From Fimenecus sp051881435 (GTDB taxonomy: Bacteria; Bacillota; Clostridia; Oscillospirales; Acutalibacteraceae), in NCBI GenBank assembly GCA_051881435.1, contig JBJEPW010000034.1, forward strand, positions 51,848 to 115,847: a stretch of DNA of 64,000 nt, in the 5' to 3' direction. Shown here in pieces: positions 1 through 8,622 of this stretch; the first letter of the stretch is position 1; every line of letters starts with the position of its first letter. Under the pieces are notes generated by a model. It had not been told where the DNA came from and made no database searches. It was given only the letters and a program-made list of their open reading frames with translations. A program made the position numbers and the translations under genes.

Positions 1-879
1 AGAAAAAATCAAACAAAGGAAGAGCGGGAAAAGAACTTCGCTGTGAACCTGGTTATTTTTGCAATAATTTATTGCTGTATTTATTCCGTAGTTGTTTATT
101 ATCTTCTTGATGTCCTGACTGCTGAATCGCTGTTGATAATCAGTAATTTTTCCATATGGGTATGGCTTTTGGGAGGTTTTGTTCCCATTTTATCAATTGC
201 CGGTGTATCTTATATGTTTTCCGATAAAAAAAGGGCGCAAAGGCACCTTGACGAAATTCTGGAACTGCAAAAAAGCTCTTTTGCCCTTTATGAAAATTCA
301 AGGGAATTTGTTCATGACTATAAAAATCTGATGCTGTATTTTCAGGGTTGTATTGAAAGCGGCGACTATGAAAAACTGAAAAATGTGGTTTCCGAAAAGC
401 TTGCCGACGCGCAGGTGGTGTATAATTCTTCATATAAAATGGATTTGAATTCCATTGAGGATACGGGAATACGGTATATTCTCGTTTCAAAAACGGCAGA
501 AGCGGTTAAAAACGGCGTCACCTTTGAGGTGGCTTCCTTTGAAAATGTTGATACGGTGATGAAAAAGAACGAGTTTATTGAAATCCTGGGTATTCTCACC
601 GATAACGCAATCGAAAGCGCCGTGCAGAGCGAGAAAAAGAAAATTGTTTTGTCGCTTAAAAAGCTGGGAAGCGGATATGAGCTGTCCGTTTCAAACACCT
701 ACGGCGAAAAGCCTGTAATATCAAAGCTTTTTGAAAGAGATTACACCACAAAAGAGGGACATTCGGGTATAGGACTTAACAAGGTGAAAAAAATTTGCGA
801 TAAGTATGATGAGCTGTACCTCAATGCCGCAGTAAATGACGATGTTTTTGTAATCTCAATCAGTAAGGCAGTAAATTAA
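1..879 (+). CDS. AgrC-like sensor histidine kinase (5' truncated by window)
   Basis: The reading frame is open to base 1, so the first in-frame start at 43 (GTG) is probably internal and the amino end lies outside the window. What remains is two or three membrane segments, then a cytoplasmic GHKL kinase. Counting from base 43, the H-box is FVHDYKN with His91, the N-box is ILTDNAIES and the G-box is SGIGLNKVKKICDKY. This HDYKN/GHKL layout is that of quorum-peptide sensors of the AgrC family, which phosphorylate a LytTR regulator. No regulator is visible here; it may lie upstream. The ligand cannot be predicted. A bidirectional terminator separates the gene from the convergent MATE gene. Confidence 0.85.
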   Translation, partial: RKNQTKEEREKNFAVNLVIFAIIYCCIYSVVVYYLLDVLTAESLLIISNFSIWVWLLGGFVPILSIAGVSYMFSDKKRAQRHLDEILELQKSSFALYENSREFVHDYKNLMLYFQGCIESGDYEKLKNVVSEKLADAQVVYNSSYKMDLNSIEDTGIRYILVSKTAEAVKNGVTFEVASFENVDTVMKKNEFIEILGILTDNAIESAVQSEKKKIVLSLKKLGSGYELSVSNTYGEKPVISKLFERDYTTKEGHSGIGLNKVKKICDKYDELYLNAAVNDDVFVISISKAVN

Positions 880-922
880 AAAGGTGACGGCTTTGTTGAT
901 TTTGCAGAGCCGTTACTTTTTT
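878..922. terminator. bidirectional terminator between kinase and MATE genes
   Basis: A stem built from GGTGACGGCT and AGCCGTTACT around a short loop has A-runs on the left and T-runs on the right. It can end both convergent transcripts. Confidence 0.7.
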
Positions 923-2276
923 AATTTTGATTTGCTGCAAGGAGCTTAAATTCACGCCGCTTGTGCAAATAAATTACTGCCAGAGGAATATCTGCCAAAA
1001 GCCATGCGGCAGGTCCTGCAAAGCAAACCGCGCCGAAGCCGAACAGCGGTTTTAAAATGAGTGCCACCGCCGTTCTGCCGCAAAGCTCGCCCACTCCCGC
1101 AACTGTGTTGGCATAGGTACAGCCCAAGCCCTGCAAAGTGTTGCGTAACACAAACAATACTGCCACGAGGCTGTAACACAAGCCTATTGCATAAAGATAA
1201 TGGGTTGCGGCATACATGATTTCTGCATTTTGCTCCTCCATAAACAGCCGTACTGCAAAGGGTCCTGCCGTTACGAGTATTAAACTGCAAATTACGGAAA
1301 CGCCTATATCCAGCAGAAAGATGCGCTTTACACTTTTCAAAATGCGCTCGTATTGCTTTGCGCCGTAGTTTTGAGAAACAAACACCATTGTGCCTACTCC
1401 GAGACCGGACATAGGAATGTTGAGAACCTGCTCCACCCGTCCTGCGGCGGTAAAGCCTGCGATTACATTTGCACCGAAGCTGTTGACTGCCGTTTGCAAA
1501 AGCATTGAGCCGATGGAAGTCACGGTGAATTGCAGGGAAAGGGGAATACCCAGTTTCAGTTGATTAAGCGATATGTTAAGGTCGGGGAGCAAATCCTTGA
1601 GGGTAATCGTAAACACGGGATTATATTTAAAAATGTAGATACCCGAAAGCACTGCCGCCGCTGTCTGGGATAAAAATGTTGCCCATGCCGCTCCCTCCAC
1701 GCCGTAACGCATAATGCCCACAAGCAGAATATCAAGGAACAAATTGAGAATGACGCTTGCGGATAAAAAATACAGCGGCTTTTTGCTCTCACCGACCGCC
1801 CGTGCAAGAGCATTGAAATTGTTTACTGCCATTTGGATAGGAACGGCGTAGTATAAAATGTTTATGTAAGAAGCGGATAAATCTATAATCTCCTCAGGCG
1901 TGTCAATAAGCCGCAAGAGGGGACGGGAAACAATATGAGCCGCTATGATAAGCACAACACCGATTAAAAGCGAAAGGGATATGCTGTTAGCGGCATAACG
2001 GTTCATTTTCTCCTTATCCTTTGCGCCGAAAAACCGGGAAACAGGTATGGTAAAGCCGGCGGTAAGACCAAGCGCCGCGCCGATGATAAAACTGTTGATA
2101 GCGCCCACATTGCCTACGGCGGCAAGGGCATTTGTTCCCACAAACCGACCTACGATAATGTTATCAACCATATTGTAATTATATTGCAGTAAAGAGCTTG
2201 CCATAATGGGCAGGGCAAACCGCACTATGCTTTTTACGGGACTCCCGTTAAGTAAATCTGTTTTTTGTGACTTCAT
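921..2276 (-). CDS. MATE family efflux transporter
   Basis: A polytopic membrane protein of about 451 residues with the two-lobed MATE fold of about 12 helices (early motif IVRFALPIMASSLLQ, then NMVDNIIVGRFVG). MATE proteins export drugs or metabolites in exchange for H+ or Na+. The frame extends to a TTG at 2321, but that start overlaps the fucosidase stop and has no good ribosome site. The ATG at 2276 has GGAG 7 nt upstream and gives the usual MATE beginning (MKSQKTDLLNGSPVKS). It is the last gene of the minus-strand run that starts with the GH29 at 5099, 37 nt after the fucosidase stop, so it is probably co-transcribed. The substrate is unknown. Confidence 0.9.
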   Translation of the reverse strand: MKSQKTDLLNGSPVKSIVRFALPIMASSLLQYNYNMVDNIIVGRFVGTNALAAVGNVGAINSFIIGAALGLTAGFTIPVSRFFGAKDKEKMNRYAANSISLSLLIGVVLIIAAHIVSRPLLRLIDTPEEIIDLSASYINILYYAVPIQMAVNNFNALARAVGESKKPLYFLSASVILNLFLDILLVGIMRYGVEGAAWATFLSQTAAAVLSGIYIFKYNPVFTITLKDLLPDLNISLNQLKLGIPLSLQFTVTSIGSMLLQTAVNSFGANVIAGFTAAGRVEQVLNIPMSGLGVGTMVFVSQNYGAKQYERILKSVKRIFLLDIGVSVICSLILVTAGPFAVRLFMEEQNAEIMYAATHYLYAIGLCYSLVAVLFVLRNTLQGLGCTYANTVAGVGELCGRTAVALILKPLFGFGAVCFAGPAAWLLADIPLAVIYLHKRREFKLLAANQN

Positions 2277-2313
2277 TTTATACTCCGCAGCGTTAATATA
2301 ATGTTTAAATTCG

Positions 2314-3621
2314 TTACTCAACAGATAATTTTACTATCGTATTAACCGCATTGTTTCTCAACGCAAACTCGGATAGCGTTATCTTTATGCCTTTGTCATT
2401 TTGCGCAAAGTCCAATTTTTCGCCTTTCAGTATCTCTGCCGAAAGGATTTTTTGATGGATTGCAGGAAGTGTTATTTTGTCAAATTTCAAAGTGTCAAGA
2501 ATATGGATATAAATCGTATTATCCCTTTGCGTGCTGACATAAACATCGTCAACAGGCTCAAAAACGCCTGCTCTTGTTTCGTAAATGCTCTCGCCGTAAA
2601 TTTTCAGCCATTCGCCAATCATTTTTAGCGTGCATACGGTTTTTGCGGGAATATCTCCGTTTTTGTCGGGTGCTACATTGAGAAGAAGGTTTCCGTCTCT
2701 GCCCACGGCGTTAACAAGCATACGGATAATATATTCAAAAGTCCAGCTCCTGTCATCAGGCACATACGCCCAATGCTCTGTGAGTGACATATTCTTTTCC
2801 CACGGAATCGGTACAATTTTACCTTTAATTTCGTGAGGGCCTTCATCACATTCAAAATCGCCCTTATAGCCGGAACGGGGCGTAACCATACATTTTGGAT
2901 TGTAGGAACGCACTATTTTGTTGAGCGTTATAGGCTCCCACAGCCAAGCAGAATCATAGTCCGTTCCCTGATGGGCAAGCCACCCGCCGTCATACCACAA
3001 AATATCGACCTTACCGTAATTACTGCAAAGTTCCTCTATCTGTCCGTAGCCTTGCGCTTTCATAGCATACGCACTTTCGGGGTTCTCCTTTGGGTGAAAA
3101 TAGCCGTCAAAGCGCCAGTCCATAGGAGAATAATAAAGCCCTGTGTAAAGTCCTTTTTCCTTGCACGCCCTTGTAAATGCCTTAACATAATCCTCACCGC
3201 TGCCGCACCGAACAGATGTAAAATCCTTGTATGAACATTTGCTGTCCCACAACGCATAGCCGTCGTGATGACGCGTTACCATAACCGCATATTGCATACC
3301 GGCCGAAAGGGCAACATCTGTCCAGCCTTTCATAATTGCATCGGCGGATTTATCGGGAATAAACGCATTTTTTGCAACATTTCGGTACTCGTTTTCGTCC
3401 CATTTATCATTAAAATAAGTCCACTCGCCTTTGCCGATAACCGAGTAAACGCCCCAATGCACGAACATACCGAATTTCGCGTCGCGCCACCATTTGATGT
3501 CGACCTCCGTTAAATGCAGTGCTTCATCGTCCACGCCGCTTATGCCGTTGAATTTCATATTTGAATTGAGTTGCCCTTTCAGCATGGAGGCAAGTTCTGC
3601 ACCTGTCATTTTTGTTTCCAT
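2314..3621 (-). CDS. alpha-L-fucosidase, GH29 (copy 1)
   Basis: A 435-residue retaining fucosidase. The barrel begins at KFGMFVHWGVYS (49-60), followed by the HHDGYALWD motif (118-126). The predicted nucleophile is Asp211 in DILWYDGGW. The LLNVAP segment closes the catalytic domain near residue 315, and a short beta domain follows. There is no signal peptide, so it should act in the cytoplasm on imported fucosylated oligosaccharides. It starts with ATG preceded by GGAG at 5 nt. It lies 2 nt downstream of the second GH29 and forms an operon with it. Identity to that copy is low outside the motifs, which suggests different linkage preference; this is inference. Confidence 0.93.
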   Translation of the reverse strand: METKMTGAELASMLKGQLNSNMKFNGISGVDDEALHLTEVDIKWWRDAKFGMFVHWGVYSVIGKGEWTYFNDKWDENEYRNVAKNAFIPDKSADAIMKGWTDVALSAGMQYAVMVTRHHDGYALWDSKCSYKDFTSVRCGSGEDYVKAFTRACKEKGLYTGLYYSPMDWRFDGYFHPKENPESAYAMKAQGYGQIEELCSNYGKVDILWYDGGWLAHQGTDYDSAWLWEPITLNKIVRSYNPKCMVTPRSGYKGDFECDEGPHEIKGKIVPIPWEKNMSLTEHWAYVPDDRSWTFEYIIRMLVNAVGRDGNLLLNVAPDKNGDIPAKTVCTLKMIGEWLKIYGESIYETRAGVFEPVDDVYVSTQRDNTIYIHILDTLKFDKITLPAIHQKILSAEILKGEKLDFAQNDKGIKITLSEFALRNNAVNTIVKLSVE

Positions 3622-3623
3622 AA

Positions 3624-5099
3624 TTACTCCAATTCAATTTTAAGACAGATAGGCAAATCTGTTTTCGGTTCGTTTTTCAGTTCTATGGAAAGTCCGTTCC
3701 GGTTACAGACGAAGCTTTTAACCTCGTTGTCACCTAAAACGGTAACATTTTCAATGCAAATTCCGCATCGGTCTGTGTAGAAAGAATTGATTTTAACGGT
3801 TTTTGAGGGTTTCATTTGAAAGGCATAGATTACACCGTTTTTATATGTAAAGCGAAAATCGCGTTCGTTGTAATTTACATCGCCCTCGGAAAACATACCG
3901 GAAGCCACCTGATTTTCGCCCTCTTTATAGAATTTATACGGCACGGTTTCGTAAATCCCCTCACCGTTTATGCGCATCCATTCACCGAGTTCTTCCAAAA
4001 CCTTCGTTTCCTCGTCGGTGAATGTACCGTCCGATTTCGGTCCGATATTGAGAAGAAGCATACCGTTTTTTGAAACAACATCAATTAAGGTTGTCACAAC
4101 CTCGTAGGTCGATTTATATGTGTTGTCCGTTCTGTATCCCCAGGATTCCTTGCCGATTGCGGTATCTGTCTGCCACGGATAGGGGAATATGTCGCCGAGG
4201 GCTCCCCTTTCAATATCGAGAGTTGCCGTACCCAAGGCAAAAGCGTTGTGTTTATAGTCAATCGTAACCTCTTCGCCCCATTCTTCGGCACGGTTATAGT
4301 AATATGCGGCGATTTTTTTGAGATAAGGCTTAAAGGCTTTGTTTTGAATCCACCAGTCAAAATAGAGGATTTTCGGCTGATATTTATCCACGAGCTCGCA
4401 GGTGCGAACCATCCAATCGTCAAGCCACGCCTTGCTTGCTCCCACCTCGTCAACAATATCGCAGGTAGCGGTCATATCCAAACCGAATTTTTCCTCATAG
4501 TGTGCGGGAGCGTAAAAATCAAACCACTCTGCATTCGGATCAACATCGCTTTCAAAGGTTCTGCCCATATTCATAAAGAAATAATGCTCTGCCCTGTGCG
4601 TTGAAGCACAAAAGGTCAAGCCCTGCTTTTCGCATTCTGCCTTTAACTCACCCGCAACATCTCTCATAGGTCCCATATTTTTTGCGTTCCAGCGGTTAAA
4701 TTCCGTGTCGTACATTGCAAAACCGTCGTGATGCTCGCAAACGGGCATGACAAATTTTGCGCCTGCATTTTTAAAGGTTTTTATCCAATTTTCAGCGTCA
4801 AATTTTTCCGCCTTGAACATGGGGATAAAATCTTTATAGCCAAACTCCTTTGGGTCGCCGTAGGTTTTCAGATGATGCTCATATTCATATCCTCTGCCCT
4901 TGATATACATATTACGCGAATACCACTCGTTGCCGTATGCGGGAACGCTGTATATACCCCAATGGATAAAAATTCCGAATTTCCCTTTGTAATACCAATC
5001 GGGAGTTTTGTGGTTTGAAAGGGACTGCCAGTTATCCTTGTATTTTCCTTTTTCGATAACCTCGTCAATTTTTTGCAGATAGCTCTCCACCGTGTTCAT
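3624..5099 (-). CDS. alpha-L-fucosidase, GH29 (copy 2)
   Basis: A 491-residue GH29 enzyme. Motifs in order are KFGIFIHWGIYSVPAYGNEWY (about 40-60), HHDGFAMYD (123-131), the nucleophile Asp248 in ILYFDWW, and LLLNIGPKSDG near residue 365. A carboxy-terminal beta domain follows. No signal peptide is present. It is the promoter-proximal gene of the minus-strand unit GH29-GH29-MATE and is divergent from the AraC regulator at 5224. The short shared promoter region contains a perfect inverted repeat, which suggests control by that regulator. Confidence 0.93.
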   Translation of the reverse strand: MNTVESYLQKIDEVIEKGKYKDNWQSLSNHKTPDWYYKGKFGIFIHWGIYSVPAYGNEWYSRNMYIKGRGYEYEHHLKTYGDPKEFGYKDFIPMFKAEKFDAENWIKTFKNAGAKFVMPVCEHHDGFAMYDTEFNRWNAKNMGPMRDVAGELKAECEKQGLTFCASTHRAEHYFFMNMGRTFESDVDPNAEWFDFYAPAHYEEKFGLDMTATCDIVDEVGASKAWLDDWMVRTCELVDKYQPKILYFDWWIQNKAFKPYLKKIAAYYYNRAEEWGEEVTIDYKHNAFALGTATLDIERGALGDIFPYPWQTDTAIGKESWGYRTDNTYKSTYEVVTTLIDVVSKNGMLLLNIGPKSDGTFTDEETKVLEELGEWMRINGEGIYETVPYKFYKEGENQVASGMFSEGDVNYNERDFRFTYKNGVIYAFQMKPSKTVKINSFYTDRCGICIENVTVLGDNEVKSFVCNRNGLSIELKNEPKTDLPICLKIELE

Positions 5100-5124
5100 A
5101 TCATCATTTTCCTTTCATTATTCC

Positions 5125-5153
5125 TTGACATCAAATCAATAAAATTATAGAAT
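5125..5153 (+). promoter_or_regulatory. candidate promoter of the AraC regulator
   Basis: TTGACA at 5125-5130 and TAGAAT at 5148-5153 are separated by 17 bp, about 70 nt before the start codon. The -10 box lies within the inverted repeat at 5140-5160, so a protein bound there would compete with RNA polymerase. Confidence 0.5.
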
Positions 5154-5160
5154 AATTTTA
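5140..5160. promoter_or_regulatory. perfect 9-3-9 inverted repeat in the araC/fucosidase divergent promoter
   Basis: TAAAATTAT and ATAATTTTA flank AGA in the 124-bp gap between the divergent GH29 and AraC genes. It overlaps possible -10 boxes for both directions. It is a candidate operator; its palindromic form is also compatible with simple AT-rich chance structure. Confidence 0.5.
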
Positions 5161-5223
5161 TACAAGTTCTTTGCGAAAATCAACCTAAAAAATCAGAAAT
5201 TCTGTCATAAAGGTGATATACAT

Positions 5224-6072
5224 ATGAAATCCAACGAAACGGGCGTTTTAAAAAAATCAGAGGTTTATTTTTCGTCACCGTCACAGATAGCTAAAAAACT
5301 CTATTATTACCCCATAAGCGCAGGGCATTTTTTCTGCAATAAGAATTATCACCTTGTGCGTAACAACTATAACAGTTTACTGATTACACATATATTGGAC
5401 GGCACTTTTACCTATATCAAAGGCGGTAAACACATAACCGCCCAAAAAGGCGACACGGTGATTTTGGATTGCTATAAACCCCATGAATACTATACCGATG
5501 ACAGTTTCCAATCCGTTTGGGTGCATATTGCGGGCGCAAATTCCTTTGATTTGTTTGAAGAAATCGAAAGGATAGACGGAAATCTTGTAAAATGCAAAGA
5601 TACAGAGCATGTAAAAAAACTGTTATTCCGCATATTTGACGGATTGAAAAGTGAAAATCCGCCCTCCGAGCTCAGTTTGTCGCTTGATATTTACAAACTG
5701 TTTGCCGAACTGTTAAATCCCCAGCGCACCAAAAGCAAGGGCGAAGGCAGTTATGAAGACAGTATTCAGGACATCAAAGAATATATTGCCGAAAATCTGA
5801 ATGAAAATCTTACGGTGGGAAAACTTGCCGAAACCGTGAATATGAGTTCTTCTCACTTTTCAAGAGTGTTTAAACAGCAAACGGGATTTTCGCCCTATGA
5901 CTACATTTTAATTTCCCGCCTGAACCGCGCAAAGTATTTATTGCAAAAAACGGATATGACCGTTGCCGCCATTGCCTATGAAATCGGCTTTAACAGCGAG
6001 TCGAATTTCATTTACTTTTTCACGGAAAGTGAGGGAATTTCGCCCGGTAAGTTCCGCAAGCTGAAATTTTAA
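5224..6072 (+). CDS. AraC-family transcriptional regulator
   Basis: 282 residues. The first 150 or so form a cupin-like sugar-sensing domain (HITAQKGDTVILDCYKPHEYY). The last 100 form two helix-turn-helix motifs: LTVGKLAETVNMSSSHFSRVFK, then MTVAAIAYEIGFNSESNFIYFF with the family ending SPGKFRKLKF. Such proteins activate glycan-use operons when a sugar binds. The start is ATG with AAAGGTG upstream. It is divergent from the two-fucosidase operon, making those genes its likely targets. The inducer is not evident; fucose or a fucosylated glycan is inferred from context. Confidence 0.9.
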   Translation: MKSNETGVLKKSEVYFSSPSQIAKKLYYYPISAGHFFCNKNYHLVRNNYNSLLITHILDGTFTYIKGGKHITAQKGDTVILDCYKPHEYYTDDSFQSVWVHIAGANSFDLFEEIERIDGNLVKCKDTEHVKKLLFRIFDGLKSENPPSELSLSLDIYKLFAELLNPQRTKSKGEGSYEDSIQDIKEYIAENLNENLTVGKLAETVNMSSSHFSRVFKQQTGFSPYDYILISRLNRAKYLLQKTDMTVAAIAYEIGFNSESNFIYFFTESEGISPGKFRKLKF

Positions 6073-6193
6073 ACCGACAAAAATGCGAGATGCTGAATCA
6101 GAAAGAATATCGAAATCCTGCGCATGATGTTATGCTGGATATCCGATGATCATAATCGCCTTTGAAAATAAAGATGAAACCGGAGAAAAGCTT

Positions 6194-6778
6194 ATGAATA
6201 TTCTTGAAATCATGGGAAGCCCAAGAAAAAACGGTAATACTGCAAAGATATTGAATGAAATCAGCCTTCTCGATAAAGAAGACAAGGTCGAAATTATTGA
6301 TTTAACAGATTATCATATCGGTTATTGTCTGGGCTGCTCGGCGTGTCAACGAGACACGAAGCATTTCCGCTGTGTTCAGAATGACGATGCAAACATATTG
6401 CTTGAAAAGATTATCCGTTCGGATGTTATCCTTTACGGTACGCCGCTTTACGGACACAATTTTTCGGCACTTATGAAAAATCTACTTGACCGCCATCTCC
6501 CGCTGTTTAAATTTGTAGACGGCAAAGATAAATCCGTTAATGAGATGGAAATTCTCTCTGCCGTGAAGGAGAAACCGGTCGGGTTGATTGTTTCCTGTCA
6601 GGGACCGGAGGAAAATAATGCCGAGCTTATCAAAATGCTGTTTGATAAGTTTTGCGAGTCATCATTGACCCGGTGCTTCGGGAAATATGTGTTTCCGTTC
6701 TGTGATCCAGAGACTGCTCGTTCCGGATACAGCCGGCAGATACTCAGTCAGTTAATCAATGATATTCAAGCCTTATAA
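6194..6778 (+). CDS. iron-sulfur flavoprotein / NADPH-dependent FMN reductase family
   Basis: A flavodoxin-fold protein of 194 residues. It opens with the FMN phosphate loop EIMGSPRKNGNT and has a CLGCSACQ motif with a further Cys eight residues on, the spacing used by iron-sulfur flavoproteins to hold a 4Fe-4S cluster. The YGTPLYGHNFSALMKNLLDR segment is typical of the family. The frame is open from 6146, but ATG 6194 has GGAG 8 nt upstream and starts at the conserved beta strand. It probably transfers electrons in the cytoplasm; its partner is unknown. Its link to the glycan genes is only positional. Confidence 0.85.
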   Translation: MNILEIMGSPRKNGNTAKILNEISLLDKEDKVEIIDLTDYHIGYCLGCSACQRDTKHFRCVQNDDANILLEKIIRSDVILYGTPLYGHNFSALMKNLLDRHLPLFKFVDGKDKSVNEMEILSAVKEKPVGLIVSCQGPEENNAELIKMLFDKFCESSLTRCFGKYVFPFCDPETARSGYSRQILSQLINDIQAL

Positions 6779-6785
6779 TAAATAG

Positions 6786-6828
6786 AAAACGCAAGCTGTG
6801 ACAAGTTGAAAGTCACAGTCTGCGTTTT
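6786..6828. terminator. bidirectional terminator
   Basis: The AAAACGCA and TGCGTTTT arms, with an inner CTGTGAC/GTCACAG stem, lie between the convergent flavoprotein and GH2 genes. Confidence 0.75.
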
Positions 6829-6837
6829 GTTTTAACT

Positions 6838-8583
6838 TTATTTTTTCTCGATTGCTGCCGGTTTCTTGTTTGCCTGTGCAATTTTTTGATAGGTGCTTTC
6901 ACTGAATTTCTTTTCTCTGTCGTAGGTATATAAACCGTTTTGCTCCTGCTCGACATCGTAAAGCTGCGTATAACAAAAGCCCATAATTCTTTCGTTATCA
7001 ATGATCGCTTCGGTAAGTCCGCAATATCTTTCCGCAAATTCTTCTTCGGTTTTTACATCTTTACCGTAGCCCCACGATTTATATCCGCTGTCTGCCGCCC
7101 ATTTAATTCCGCCGTATTCACTGATAGAAACAGGCCCGCCGTTATATTTCTGTCTGAACGGATGCAGCCAAAGCACATGCTCATAAAGTTTGTTCTTTGT
7201 AACCAACTCGTCAAATTTTTTTCTGAATTTAACGGGATCGCAACGATAATCGTGTAAATCGTAAATATCCGTTTTGTCGGTATGGAAATTACCGCTTGTA
7301 TCAATACACGGGCGGGTGGAATCCAGCTCTTTTGTCAGCTCATAAGCGGAGATGAGTAATGAATCTTTCTGTTTTTTACCTTTGTAGTTCCATGTCTCGT
7401 TAAAGGGACACCAGACGACGATTGACGGATGATTAAAATCTCTTTCAACTGCTTCCTTCCATTCTTCAAGGAAAATATCTCTCACCTTATCTAATGAGTA
7501 ATCAAGTCCCCAGTTTGCATATTCGCCCCAAACCATATAACCCATTTTATCACAGAAATATAAAAATCTCGGGTCAAATACCTTTTGATGAAGCCTTGCG
7601 CCGTTAAATCCCAAATCAAGAGAAAGCTGAATATCTTTTATGAAATCTTCATCCTCGGCGGTATAAATTCCGTCACGGTAATAGCCTTGATCCAGTACAA
7701 GCCGCTGAAAAACGCTTTTGCCGTTCACCGTGAACTTATATCCGTCCATTTCGATATTTCTCAGCCCGAAATAGCTTTTTATCATATCGTTACCGAAAGA
7801 AATCTCTAAATCGTAAAGCCTACCGTTTCCAACCTCCCAAAGGTGAGTCTCGTCAAGAGATATTGTAAGCACCTGTTTTCCCGAAGCGCTTTTTAATTCA
7901 TTTTTACCGACTTCTTTTCCTTCATAGAGAGCGGTGCAGAACAAATCGGCAGTGCCACACAAGTCAAATTCAACCTTCACGGCGCTCTTCTTATAATCGG
8001 GATAAATTCTGAACGCCCTTACATAGCTTTTCGGCACATATTCGAGATAAACGCTTTGCCAGATACCGGTTGTTCTTGTGTAACTGCAAGCATAGCTTTC
8101 TTTTTTTACGCTCTGCTTTCCTCCTGCTATAAGAGGAGATTTTACATCGTCCTCGCAAATAATAAATATTTCATTATCGCCGTCAGTAACAAGCTCGCTG
8201 ATTTCAAATTTAAAGGAGGTGTATCCGCCCTTATGTCTGCCTGCGCATTTACCGTTAACAAAAACTGTTGTCAGATAATCGGCGGCACCTATATGAAGAA
8301 ACACAAGATTGTCGTTCTTGTTGATATTTACAGTTTTTCTATACCAGACAAGATTGACAAAGTCAGTATATCCGATTCCGGAAAGCTTGCTTTCAATACA
8401 ATAGGGAACCTTGATTTTTCTGTCACAAACAGCTTTTTTATATAAGGCAAGAGCATCGTTTGCGTTTGTTGAGAAACGGAAGCCTTTTTCGGCTTTCTGA
8501 AAACCGAACTGCCATTCGCCGTTCAGACTTTCCCAATTTTCTCTTTGGAATTGCGGATTCGGATGGATTATTGCATTGTTCAT
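6838..8583 (-). CDS. glycoside hydrolase family 2 (beta-glucuronidase/beta-galactosidase type)
   Basis: A 581-residue GH2 enzyme with a jelly-roll domain (residues 1-185, motif LNGEWQF), an immunoglobulin-like domain (about 186-285) and a TIM barrel. The acid/base is Glu396 in PFNETW and the predicted nucleophile is Glu489 in ISEYGG. No signal peptide is present. The length, with a compact barrel and no extra carboxy-terminal domains, is like bacterial beta-glucuronidases. However, I do not see the NxK signature that marks glucuronide binding, so the sugar is uncertain. It is the last gene of the minus-strand unit GH36, GH29-TetR, GH2. Confidence 0.88.
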   Translation of the reverse strand: MNNAIIHPNPQFQRENWESLNGEWQFGFQKAEKGFRFSTNANDALALYKKAVCDRKIKVPYCIESKLSGIGYTDFVNLVWYRKTVNINKNDNLVFLHIGAADYLTTVFVNGKCAGRHKGGYTSFKFEISELVTDGDNEIFIICEDDVKSPLIAGGKQSVKKESYACSYTRTTGIWQSVYLEYVPKSYVRAFRIYPDYKKSAVKVEFDLCGTADLFCTALYEGKEVGKNELKSASGKQVLTISLDETHLWEVGNGRLYDLEISFGNDMIKSYFGLRNIEMDGYKFTVNGKSVFQRLVLDQGYYRDGIYTAEDEDFIKDIQLSLDLGFNGARLHQKVFDPRFLYFCDKMGYMVWGEYANWGLDYSLDKVRDIFLEEWKEAVERDFNHPSIVVWCPFNETWNYKGKKQKDSLLISAYELTKELDSTRPCIDTSGNFHTDKTDIYDLHDYRCDPVKFRKKFDELVTKNKLYEHVLWLHPFRQKYNGGPVSISEYGGIKWAADSGYKSWGYGKDVKTEEEFAERYCGLTEAIIDNERIMGFCYTQLYDVEQEQNGLYTYDREKKFSESTYQKIAQANKKPAAIEKK

Positions 8584-8622
8584 TTATTTTCCCTCTCATA
8601 GTTGCTTTATTTGTTAATAGTG

